Part shown: positions 6,961 through 13,701 of the stretch, in pieces | Numbering within the stretch: the first letter of the stretch is position 1 | Layout: each line of letters begins with the position of its first letter | Source of the DNA: Chloroflexota bacterium | GTDB lineage: Bacteria; Chloroflexota; Anaerolineae; UBA4142 | DNA length: 16,212 nucleotides | Direction of reading: 5' to 3' | NCBI GenBank assembly: GCA_023381515.1 | Contig: JAMCQI010000006.1 | Span: forward strand, 1-16,212 | The notes under the pieces: generated by a model | Databases searched by the model: none | What the model was told of the DNA's origin: nothing | Seen by the model: only the letters and a program-made list of their open reading frames with translations | Translations under genes and position numbers: made by a program

Positions 6961-7728
6961 ATGGAAGACAAGCGATTCTTGATCCGCGTTCCAGCTTTTA
7001 CCCTACTCGTTGTGTTCGCGCTGATATCCGGACCGGATGCGTGCACAGGGGTGGTGGGCTGTGGTTCGCGCTGCGACCCAATTATCTCGGCGTTTGATGT
7101 CAGCGATCCGTGGCTTTGTCCTGCCAATTGCCCCGGGGGAGGAGCAACACACATCAACTACTCGATTGAATTCCGTTCGGACAAGAATGAATTGTGCGTG
7201 GCACCGAGTGGATTTTCGATCAAGATAAAGAACTTGACGGACAACGTCGACCTGTCTCCTCTGTCATGGACGAACCCAAGCAAGGGTGTCTATTCAGGAA
7301 GTGTGGACATCGTCGGATTGACAAAAGACACGGACTATGAGCTCACGGCGGCAGGAAACGGGACGTGCTCCGGGACGATAACGAAGACGCTGACCGTAAA
7401 GGTCGTGGCTGGCAACACGACTTATAAAGACATTTGTTTTGCGGGGAAGCTGGATTGGCCACAGGAATTTCAGGGTTATTTCCCATTTGGCCCGAATGTC
7501 CTCGTCGATCACACGTACAACCCGAACGATCTCCAAATCCGTGTAGGCAAAGATTCAAAATACGAGACCTTGAGAGAGCATGGACAGGGAACGGGGTTTT
7601 CGGGTTTTCTGGCTACTGGAACCTGGACAATTGGGTTGCTTAGCGCTGCGGACTCGAACAAGTATGATCTGATGCCGAACCCGGAGTTGTGTGTGAGAGT
7701 TTATCTCAGATGCGATAACTGCAAATAG
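6961..7728 (+). CDS. Secreted cysteine-rich protein of unknown function
   Basis: A 255-residue protein. The start is good: GGAGAAAGG (6946-6954) lies six bases before the ATG. Residues 1-25 form a Sec signal peptide (basic KR start, then a hydrophobic core). The sequence before the first Cys, GPDAC, is a poor lipobox, so I favour a secreted protein over a lipoprotein. The mature part is rich in Cys, with clusters in the first 60 residues and a C-terminal C-x6-C-x2-C, suggesting disulfides outside the cell. The middle (about 60-150), with alternating beta-like segments and a TLTVKVVAG edge, looks like an Ig-like or fibronectin-type sandwich. I do not recognise the family. It is isolated between the putative RNA locus and convergent minus-strand genes. 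Its GC content seems lower than its neighbours', hinting at transfer. Confidence 0.78.
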   Translation: MEDKRFLIRVPAFTLLVVFALISGPDACTGVVGCGSRCDPIISAFDVSDPWLCPANCPGGGATHINYSIEFRSDKNELCVAPSGFSIKIKNLTDNVDLSPLSWTNPSKGVYSGSVDIVGLTKDTDYELTAAGNGTCSGTITKTLTVKVVAGNTTYKDICFAGKLDWPQEFQGYFPFGPNVLVDHTYNPNDLQIRVGKDSKYETLREHGQGTGFSGFLATGTWTIGLLSAADSNKYDLMPNPELCVRVYLRCDNCK

Positions 7729-7748
7729 GACCGAAGCACCGCCGGTAG

Positions 7749-7988
7749 CTAATCGCCCGGCATTCCGTACGGCGGGCTCCAATCGCCTCTCAGCGATGCG
7801 GTCAACCAGGCTGGCGGAGTGTGGACCTTGCCTTGCTGCATCATCCACAGGCAGTACATCGCGTGGCGCTGCACGGCGAGCTCACCGTATTCGCTGATCG
7901 ATAGGGCCGCCGATTTCTCCGACAGTCCCATTTCTTCCATCCGGAGGGCCTTCGAGTACTGCAGCGAACCGGATCGATCGCTAAGCAT
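7749..7988 (-). CDS. Small protein of unknown function (79 residues)
   Basis: The start is well supported: GGAGG (7995-7999) lies six bases before the ATG, inside the end of the preceding small gene, and the two genes overlap by 8 bases. The protein is largely helical, with SKALRMEEMGLSEKSAALS and EYGELAVQRHAMYCLWMMQQ segments, and ends in a Pro/Trp/Gly tail (PPAWLTAS, GDWSPPYGMPGD). The tail is also found in decayed form at 6104-6190, which supports it being a real, once-duplicated gene. No family is recognised. A cassette-borne or phage-derived gene and a two-gene module with its partner at 7981-8166 are both possible. It converges on the secreted-protein gene with only 20 bases between, and no terminator is visible there. 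Confidence 0.65.
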   Translation of the reverse strand: MLSDRSGSLQYSKALRMEEMGLSEKSAALSISEYGELAVQRHAMYCLWMMQQGKVHTPPAWLTASLRGDWSPPYGMPGD

Positions 7989-8166
7989 CGGCTTCCTCCA
8001 TCGGATACGCTGACCGCGTCACCACGCGCTGGCTGCGGTATCGCCGGCGAATCTCGTCCATGACGAATTGCCTTGGTCCGCCCATGCGGATCGTGGAAAC
8101 GCCGCGGTGCGCGCCGGCCTCGCGATCAGGTCGCCACGATGTCTCCGCCAGTATGTCGCCCGGCAT
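7981..8166 (-). CDS. Small basic protein of unknown function (61 residues)
   Basis: The frame overlaps the start of the next small gene by 8 bases (ATGCTTAG), a typical sign of translational coupling. The second half, GGPRQFVMDEIRRRYRSQRV, is strongly basic and helical, as in small nucleic-acid-binding proteins. The first half looks disordered. The ATG at 8166 has almost no ribosome site and lies 29 bases after the lipoprotein stop, so it may be translated by read-through, may start later (Met at residue 28), or may be the surviving end of a longer gene. No family is recognised. Confidence 0.5.
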   Translation of the reverse strand: MPGDILAETSWRPDREAGAHRGVSTIRMGGPRQFVMDEIRRRYRSQRVVTRSAYPMEEADA

Positions 8167-8195
8167 CCTAACAAAATCAGCAACTCATCCGCGCT

Positions 8196-9668
8196 CTACT
8201 GGGAAATCTGAAACGCAAAACGCAGAGCAGGTATCTTGTTGCCTGGATGATCGTCGGCATACGTCAGTTGCGGCAAGCGGTAGAGTTGCTGGCCGTCGGC
8301 AGGGCCTTCGTAAATGCCAGGATACAGATCGATCAAGTGGGTGCCTGCCGCTCCGGACGCCGTAAAGTGTATCACGACATCACCCTGGCTATTGAAGCCG
8401 CACGCATAGCCCATATAGGCATTGTCGTATGTTGCCACGTAGATGTTGTCGTACTCCGTCCAGCCGACTCCCTTCAAGTGAATGGTGACGTCGGTCCCAG
8501 CGGGCCCAGACGTGGGGGAAAGGCTGACGATGCTCGTCTCAACAGCAAAGTTGGCGCGCGCCACTTCCTTGTTATTCGCGCTCAACACTAGGGCGTGCTG
8601 TCCGCCGAGATCGTCGGGAATCGTGACCGACGCGTCCAACGTGCCATCGGCGCTCACCGCGACAGGGCTGAGCGTTTTTTCAGTGGAAGTGAATCCCTCC
8701 TGAGTTACCCGGCTTCCTACCCAGGTTTCCCACGTCACAGCAAGAGTCTCATTCGCCGGCAACCCACTCCCGGCCAGACGCGCGACGGTTCCCACCGGAC
8801 CTTGGGTCGGACTGAGCGCTAGCCGGGCTCCGATCGGACTGCTGGATGCCTGAACCGGCTGCGTCGGATACGGCTCGGCATAAGCGGAGGCCACCTGTCC
8901 GCCGGGCAGCGTATGGAAAACGAATTGCGGCCGCGGCAGATAGCTCGTCGGTGCCTGTTCGTAATTCAGATAGCTCTGCCCCATATAGCCGGTATAGATC
9001 TTGACGATGTGTTCGCCGACCGGTCCGGCGGCTCGCACGCGCGCCACGGCCGACCCACGAGTATTCACCGCGGAAATCCATCCTACCTCGCGGTCGTCCC
9101 AGTTCATCACCCAGGTGCTCTCCATCGTGCGCCAACCTAACCCTTTTGCGCTTATTTCGATGATGCTTCCAACGGGACCTTCGCTTGGGGTCATTTCAAA
9201 GCTGGCCGTAACTTCAACGCCTCCCTGGGCAACTGGTGTGCCGTTGACCGATGCAATGACATCGTGAATTCCGCCATAGTCTTCGGGGATCGTGAACTGC
9301 GTTGACAAGCGCCCGTTTGAATCTACCCTCGCCTGACTTAGGGATTGGCTGGTGTCGGAGAACTTTTTCCCGCCAAAGTGGTAATAGTCTTTGATGACCC
9401 AGCCCCCGTCGACGGTCTTCCACGTCAGGTTGACCGTAGCGCCCGGCGGCAGGCCGTCCGCTGCAGCAGTTACTCTAGTTCCCACCGGAGCGTGAGCAGG
9501 CGTCACGGTGAGTGGCTTGGGTGGAACCGGCGTCGCGGTCGGTGCGAGGGTCGCCGCGCCCGACGGGGTAAAAGCCCCGGTGGACGTCGATGCACATGCG
9601 GTCGCAACAAAAAGGAGTAGGGTCGGCAATACTACAGTGGCAAACAACACTTTCCTATGGAGTCTCAT
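8196..9668 (-). CDS. Lipoprotein with two tandem ~200-residue Ig-like repeat units
   Basis: A 490-residue protein starting MRLHRKV, with a hydrophobic signal and a lipobox-like VATAC (Cys25), then a Thr/Pro/Ala linker (about 26-52), so it should be anchored outside the membrane. The rest is an internal duplication: repeat 1 at about 53-256 and repeat 2 at about 283-486. Each repeat has module A (GPVGT or APVGT, GLP, W-T, TIP-D-GG-H) and module B (GP-G, KG-GW, G--G-H--D/K-Y-G, YLPRPQF or YRLPQLTY). The modules look like Ig/IPT-type sandwiches. A GTG start at 9743 is also open, but only the ATG at 9668 leads straight into the signal. It is the last sizeable gene after the bc complex, separated from the upstream lipoprotein by 290 bases and a large inverted repeat. 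Function unknown; a cell-surface binding or scaffold role is a guess. Confidence 0.85.
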   Translation of the reverse strand: MRLHRKVLFATVVLPTLLLFVATACASTSTGAFTPSGAATLAPTATPVPPKPLTVTPAHAPVGTRVTAAADGLPPGATVNLTWKTVDGGWVIKDYYHFGGKKFSDTSQSLSQARVDSNGRLSTQFTIPEDYGGIHDVIASVNGTPVAQGGVEVTASFEMTPSEGPVGSIIEISAKGLGWRTMESTWVMNWDDREVGWISAVNTRGSAVARVRAAGPVGEHIVKIYTGYMGQSYLNYEQAPTSYLPRPQFVFHTLPGGQVASAYAEPYPTQPVQASSSPIGARLALSPTQGPVGTVARLAGSGLPANETLAVTWETWVGSRVTQEGFTSTEKTLSPVAVSADGTLDASVTIPDDLGGQHALVLSANNKEVARANFAVETSIVSLSPTSGPAGTDVTIHLKGVGWTEYDNIYVATYDNAYMGYACGFNSQGDVVIHFTASGAAGTHLIDLYPGIYEGPADGQQLYRLPQLTYADDHPGNKIPALRFAFQISQ

Positions 9669-9853
9669 GTGTCTTGCGCGTGAACCCTCCGTTCTTGCCG
9701 GAAGGACCGCGGCTCCTCCTTTCCTGTCGAAATCCCAACGCACGTGCGCGTTGCTAGGTTCTGTGCACGGAACGGCGCACCAACCCCGTCCGAGAGTCTT
9801 GGATGCATGCTACACGACCAGCCGGAAAGGCGTCCTGGCAAGCTGGGAAAGTT

Positions 9854-9898
9854 TGGTTTTGGCGACGCACGAATTTTCGAATGGCGCCGCCAAAACCA
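9854..9898. terminator. Perfect 11-bp inverted repeat between two lipoprotein genes
   Basis: TGGTTTTGGCG (9854-9864) and CGCCAAAACCA (9888-9898) are exact complements around a 23-base loop that contains CGAATTTTCG. No T-run follows on the minus strand, so it would be a weak terminator, a processing or stabilising hairpin after the upstream lipoprotein gene, or an operator. It probably partly separates expression of the Ig-like lipoprotein from the bc operon. Confidence 0.5.
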
Positions 9899-9958
9899 CG
9901 TTTGCAGCCCTGCTGGTCAGTTAGCGTGCACTGGATGAGATATCCAAGCTCGCGTGCT

Positions 9959-10462
9959 TCAGTTTACTACCGCAAGCTCGGACGCCTCAACCTGGAACGG
10001 CTTGTACTCTCCGCTCTGGCCCTGATCGTCGGTTGCGGTCACGGTGTACTGCACGACGCCGGTAGGTGCATCGCTCGGCACGATCCACTTGGCGGTCCAC
10101 ATGCCCGGGTGCGGATTTGCCCCGGTGCCCCGGTAAAGCATGGGAACGTCAGCGCTCTTGCCGCCGACAGTCACGTGGACGACGAGCTTGGCTGTGTCCA
10201 CCAGCTTGCCCGAAAGGGGATCTTCGGCGGTCATCCGGAAGCCGACAGCATCTCCGCGCTTGAAACGGCTCTTTAGCGTGCACGAGTTCGGGTCGTCCTT
10301 CCCGGAAAACGAGACCGTGTCTCCGAAGACGATCAGTTTGTTCGCCATGGCCGGCGGTGTTGCCGTGGCGGGGGGAGGCGCCGGCGTGGGCGCCGGCCCG
10401 GCACACCCGGCAACGGCAGCCACGGCGAGCACGAGCGCGAACGACAACAGCAGATACTTCAT
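9959..10462 (-). CDS. Small lipoprotein with one beta-sandwich domain
   Basis: A 167-residue protein with a textbook lipoprotein signal: MKYLLLSF start and lipobox VAGC with Cys20, then a Pro/Ala/Thr linker (about 21-38). AAGGAGG (10469-10475) lies six bases before the ATG. The mature domain has beta-like strands and a PNSCTLKSRFKRGD stretch with a single Cys, an HPGMWTAKW segment and a VPSDAPTGVVQYTVTATD segment, as in Ig-like or transthyretin-like domains. It starts 35 bases after the cytochrome c gene, so it is most likely part of the bc operon. It could be an accessory protein on the outer face of the complex or a partner in electron transfer or copper/haem handling. No cofactor motif is visible and I do not recognise the family with certainty. 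Confidence 0.85.
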   Translation of the reverse strand: MKYLLLSFALVLAVAAVAGCAGPAPTPAPPPATATPPAMANKLIVFGDTVSFSGKDDPNSCTLKSRFKRGDAVGFRMTAEDPLSGKLVDTAKLVVHVTVGGKSADVPMLYRGTGANPHPGMWTAKWIVPSDAPTGVVQYTVTATDDQGQSGEYKPFQVEASELAVVN

Positions 10463-10497
10463 CTTGTTCCTCCTTCGTACTAGTGTCTTTGGCGCGT

Positions 10498-10974
10498 CTA
10501 TTGCCCTTGCTGAGGCAGACTCAGAACGTATTGTGCGATTGCATCGAGGTCGTCGTCAGAGAGAAGGCTGGAAGGGAACGCCGGCATCGAAAATCCACCC
10601 GACCGCACAACCTGGATGATTTTGTCTTCCGTTGCATACTCTTGTTTGAATTGCGAGTCGCGCATGCTGGCGCCGATGCCCGACTGCCCCGCCGGATGGC
10701 ATGAGTCGCAGTAACGCCCGAACAATACCTGGCCTCGATTGCTGCTCGTTTCGACCAGCCCGGTCGCGACACGCGGCATGGCGAAGTGTTCCTGCTGCCC
10801 GCTCGCCGTCGAAAGGGAAAGCGAAGCAAAGTGAAGCGATTCCGGCCCATTGGGCGAGGCGATCTCCCACGCGGCTCCCAACGTTCCCAGCACGATGGCA
10901 AAGATCAAGAGGGCCAGTCCGCGCAGGTGGGCCTGCCGGGAAGAAGAAACTTGACCGTCTTGCCAACTGTTCAC
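10498..10974 (-). CDS. Membrane-anchored monohaem cytochrome c
   Basis: A 158-residue protein with one membrane helix (about 17-36) that anchors the domain outside the membrane. The haem c site CDSCH covers residues 89-93, with His93 as one axial ligand and probably Met130 (in GGFSMPAF) as the other. The C-terminal helix (DDLDAIAQYVLSLP) is typical of class I cytochromes c. It should take electrons from the bc complex, or be its subunit, and pass them to a terminal oxidase that is not in this window. It starts with GTG overlapping the stop of the cytochrome b gene by four bases (GTGA), with GGAGG just upstream, so the two are translated together. The C-terminus is close in style to the cytochrome c end of that upstream protein (both end in YxLxLP), suggesting duplication. 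Confidence 0.93.
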   Translation of the reverse strand: MNSWQDGQVSSSRQAHLRGLALLIFAIVLGTLGAAWEIASPNGPESLHFASLSLSTASGQQEHFAMPRVATGLVETSSNRGQVLFGRYCDSCHPAGQSGIGASMRDSQFKQEYATEDKIIQVVRSGGFSMPAFPSSLLSDDDLDAIAQYVLSLPQQGQ

Positions 10975-12461
10975 TCGCTTCCTCCCTTTGCCAACTGCCG
11001 GTCAGGCGGCAGCGTCAGTAGATACTGCGTGATCGCCTCGACGTCTTCGTGAGAGAGCGGGGGGATTACCGGTTTCATAGTTGCCCCCGGGTTGTACGCC
11101 GATGGCTTCTCCATGAAAAAGTGAATGTCGCCTGACGTCAGTCGCTGCCCGATGCCGTCCAGGGGTGGACCCTTGGCTGCGCCCTCGCCATTGACGACGT
11201 GGCAGGACCGGCAGCCTTGCTGCTCGACCAACTGCTCACCCAGCAATTGCTGTGATGTCAGCGCGACGCCATTCTCGACGACGACCGACGGCGGTGTGGT
11301 GCGGATTGCCTGCACGGTGAGCGCCACGATACCAACCAGGACCAGGCTCAAGAGTCCAATCGCCAGCGGACGACGGCGAGCGCGTCGCTCAACGCCGCGC
11401 GACAAAAAGGGAACGAGGAACAGGAGCGCGACCGCAAGACCGGGGAGAACCAGGACGCCCACCCACTCCATCGGTCCAGGGAAGAACTTGAGCAGTTGGA
11501 ACAGGAACATAAAGTACCACTCGGGGCGCGGAATGTACGCCGTATCGGTTGGGTTGGCACGCGCTTCAGACGCAACGCCATAGACGACTGTCAGAGCGGC
11601 CAGAACGAGGAAAACCAGCAGTGAAAGCTTGGCGTCGTCGGCGATCACATCGGGCCAAAATCGAGGCCCCTTGAGCTTGAATGCTTCGTAGCGTTTGTGG
11701 TACTTCTCGGGCGACATTGGCTCGGCGTCATCGACCGGTTCCATCGCAGGAGCAAGCGCTGGGTCGTTTTCGAGCTTGCTCTTCGCCCAGCGACGCAGGC
11801 CGCCGAACCACAAATCCGGCGGCGCGCTGACGCCGTGCCAGATGACCAGGGTGAGGTGCACCAGGACCAGCAACGCGATCGTGGCCGGCAGTATGAGGAC
11901 GTGCGCGCCGTAGAAGCGGGACAGCGTGACCGTCCCGACCTCCGCGCCGCCGCGCACCAGCTCCGTAAGCCACGCTCCGATGAAAGGCACCGTCCCGGGC
12001 ATGTTGGTGCCGACGGTCGTCGCCCAATACGATTTCTGATCCCACGGCAGCAGATAGCCGGTAAAGCCAAATCCGAGCGTGACCAGTAGCAACATCACGC
12101 CGACCAGCCAGGTCCCCTCGCGGGGATATTTGTACGATCCCAGAATAAAGGCCGTGACCATGTGCAGCACGACGAGAACGACCATCGCCGAAGCGCCCCA
12201 GTGGTGAAGGCTGCGCACAATCCAACCAAACGGCGCGACGTTGGTGATGTAGAGGACGCTGTCGTAAGCTCGATCAGGGCTGTCGGAGTAGTTTAGCGCC
12301 AGCAGGATGCCGGTGACGACCTGCAGCGCAAGAACGAAAAGGGTTGCGGCACCCAGGCTGTACCACCACGTCAATCCCACCGGAACCTGGCGATGGAAAA
12401 TCGCCCGCCAGAACCGACCTAATCCCAAGCGTTCGTCTATCCAGTTGCTCACTTTATTCAT
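10971..12461 (-). CDS. Cytochrome b (b6 plus subunit IV) fused to a cytochrome c domain, menaquinol:cytochrome c reductase
   Basis: A 496-residue fusion that would oxidise menaquinol and pass electrons across haems b. Residues 1-210 are a b6-type cytochrome b: haem ligands His86/His100 and His187/His202, with the 14-residue spacing of the second pair that marks b6-type proteins, and LLPWDQ (137-142). A charged linker of about 65 residues joins it to a subunit IV part with three helices (about 279-386) and the quinol-site motif PEWY (313-316). The C-terminus is a cytochrome c: CRSCH (417-421) and probable Met462 ligand. The residue that carries covalent haem c(i) in b6, Cys35, is Ser35 here. 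The ribosome site AAGGAGG lies 12 bases from the ATG, rather far. It follows the Rieske gene by 23 bases. Confidence 0.96.
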   Translation of the reverse strand: MNKVSNWIDERLGLGRFWRAIFHRQVPVGLTWWYSLGAATLFVLALQVVTGILLALNYSDSPDRAYDSVLYITNVAPFGWIVRSLHHWGASAMVVLVVLHMVTAFILGSYKYPREGTWLVGVMLLLVTLGFGFTGYLLPWDQKSYWATTVGTNMPGTVPFIGAWLTELVRGGAEVGTVTLSRFYGAHVLILPATIALLVLVHLTLVIWHGVSAPPDLWFGGLRRWAKSKLENDPALAPAMEPVDDAEPMSPEKYHKRYEAFKLKGPRFWPDVIADDAKLSLLVFLVLAALTVVYGVASEARANPTDTAYIPRPEWYFMFLFQLLKFFPGPMEWVGVLVLPGLAVALLFLVPFLSRGVERRARRRPLAIGLLSLVLVGIVALTVQAIRTTPPSVVVENGVALTSQQLLGEQLVEQQGCRSCHVVNGEGAAKGPPLDGIGQRLTSGDIHFFMEKPSAYNPGATMKPVIPPLSHEDVEAITQYLLTLPPDRQLAKGGSE

Positions 12462-12484
12462 GGGATGGCATCGCCTCCTTCGAC

Positions 12485-13045
12485 CTAAAGCGGCGCCTTG
12501 TCCGGCACGCCCAGTCGAAAATCCTCGTAGAACGCGTTCAATTGGCCGTCGACGATCTTGGTCTCGAGCTTGTCTAGAGGACGCGGCGGCGGACCGCCGA
12601 TGACTTTGCCAGAACGATCGTAGACGCCATTGTGGCAGGGGCAGCTAAACTTACCCTCCAAATCACCCTGCTTCTGCCAACTGTAAGCGCAACCGAGGTG
12701 AGTACATCTGCCGTTGAAAACGGTGAATTGATCTCCTCCCTCGGGAACGACCCAGCACGTGCGGCCCCCCTGCGATTCGGTCCACCCATCCTGCTGTGTT
12801 ATGGTGAATTGCACGAGCTGTGGCTCATTGGAGTTTGCGAAATCTGCAACCTGGCCCAAGGGGACCCACGTACCTTGCTTCTGCTTCGCTTGCAGCGGGC
12901 CCGTCAGGTAGCCGACGATCGGAATCCCCGTGAGAATGCCCACGAATGACGTCACCGCGCCGACCGTGTACTGCAAAAAGGTGCGCCGGGATACCGCGGT
13001 CTCGTCGTGACGCTCCGCCCGACGGTCGATCGTAAATTCGTTCAT
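12485..13045 (-). CDS. qcrA: Rieske iron-sulfur subunit of the bc complex
   Basis: A 186-residue protein with a Tat-type start (SRRTFLQ, residues 19-25) and one membrane helix (about 27-48) that stays as anchor. The [2Fe-2S] ligands are Cys114 and His116 (CTHLGC) and Cys135 and His138 (CPCH). Cys119 and Cys137 form the usual disulfide. After CPCH the protein has NGVYD where most high-potential Rieske proteins have GS-YD: the Tyr that stabilises the cluster is kept, the Ser that hydrogen-bonds it is Gly. That fits a lower potential suited to menaquinol. GGAG lies eight bases before the ATG. It is the first structural gene of the bc operon, followed by the cytochrome b/c fusion. The gene symbol is by function and the usual naming in menaquinol-using bacteria. 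Confidence 0.95.
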   Translation of the reverse strand: MNEFTIDRRAERHDETAVSRRTFLQYTVGAVTSFVGILTGIPIVGYLTGPLQAKQKQGTWVPLGQVADFANSNEPQLVQFTITQQDGWTESQGGRTCWVVPEGGDQFTVFNGRCTHLGCAYSWQKQGDLEGKFSCPCHNGVYDRSGKVIGGPPPRPLDKLETKIVDGQLNAFYEDFRLGVPDKAPL

Positions 13046-13153
13046 CTCCCTTGCTCCAATCCTCTCAAACCGGACTCGAAATCTCAGTCACTCGCCAACC
13101 GATCGAGCTAACGAGCGCCCATCGGGCTCCCGGGACGCGCAATATGCTCTGGC

Positions 13154-13510
13154 TCAAGCCGCGACATCGCCCGTGCTGATCGCGGCAAGCAAATCTCGGA
13201 CGTCCACAAGCCGGCGATGCTCCTGATGATAGATGTACAGCTCCTTGTCGGCGAGACCGAGTCGGATGACGCGCAGCGGACCTTTTTCGGAGACGAGCCG
13301 GGCGAGCGTGCGAGTCAGGCTTGATTCGGCCGCTTCGTCGCCGCCCGCGCCGAGGACGACGTCCGGCTTCAGTTCGCTTACCTGGGCGAGCGCGACTTCC
13401 GTGTCCGTCTCCATACCCAACAAGGTGACTCCTTCGCGACGCAACAGCACGTTCACGGCCTCGCACACCAGTTGGTTCGCGCAGATCAGATAGACGCGCG
13501 GCAGAGCCAT
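13154..13510 (-). CDS. Receiver-like protein without a phosphorylation site
   Basis: A 118-residue stand-alone domain with the strand/helix rhythm of a response-regulator receiver: RVYLICANQLVCEAVNVLL at the start (where active receivers have DDH), KPDVVLGAGGD in the middle (where the phosphorylated Asp would be, here Gly/Ala), and a final DVRDLLAAI helix. All acidic-pocket residues are missing, so it cannot be phosphorylated in the normal way. GGAGGG (13517-13522) lies six bases before the ATG. It is 108 bases upstream of the Rieske gene and probably heads the bc operon, after the terminator that ends the kinase/regulator operon. It may be a binding partner that competes with the real regulator for the kinase, or may regulate the complex directly. 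An alternative is a decayed copy of the neighbouring regulator, but the reading frame and ribosome site are intact. Confidence 0.78.
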   Translation of the reverse strand: MALPRVYLICANQLVCEAVNVLLRREGVTLLGMETDTEVALAQVSELKPDVVLGAGGDEAAESSLTRTLARLVSEKGPLRVIRLGLADKELYIYHQEHRRLVDVRDLLAAISTGDVAA

Positions 13511-13635
13511 GTTTTACCCTCCGCCCTTCGCCCGGTGTGATTGGAAAACACGCGGCCGAATAATAGACCGTCAACCTCACGACCAGTTTAGCCGCTCGCC
13601 CGTCCCGTGACAATCGCTTAAATGATGCTTGAGAA

Positions 13636-13666
13636 ACAAAAAAGGCGCTCTCTTTGGAGCGTCTGG
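13636..13666 (-). terminator. Intrinsic terminator after the two-component operon
   Basis: On the minus strand a GACGCTC / GAGCGCC stem with one mismatch (13643-13662 region, loop CAAAGA) is followed by six T. It lies about 35 bases after the stop of the response-regulator gene and separates that operon from the bc operon. Confidence 0.7.
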
Positions 13667-13701
13667 GCAACGACATAAAAGGGGGTGCGTGTCCTAGAAA
13701 T

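Noticed and set aside
6486..7157. 223-codon open frame on the minus strand
   Set aside because: It overlaps both the second terminator and the start of the secreted-protein gene, is Arg/Ser/Pro-rich without domains, and lacks a ribosome site.
9669..9743. Extension of the Ig-like lipoprotein to a GTG at 9743
   Set aside because: The added 25 residues would place a charged stretch before the signal peptide; the ATG at 9668 gives a normal lipoprotein signal.
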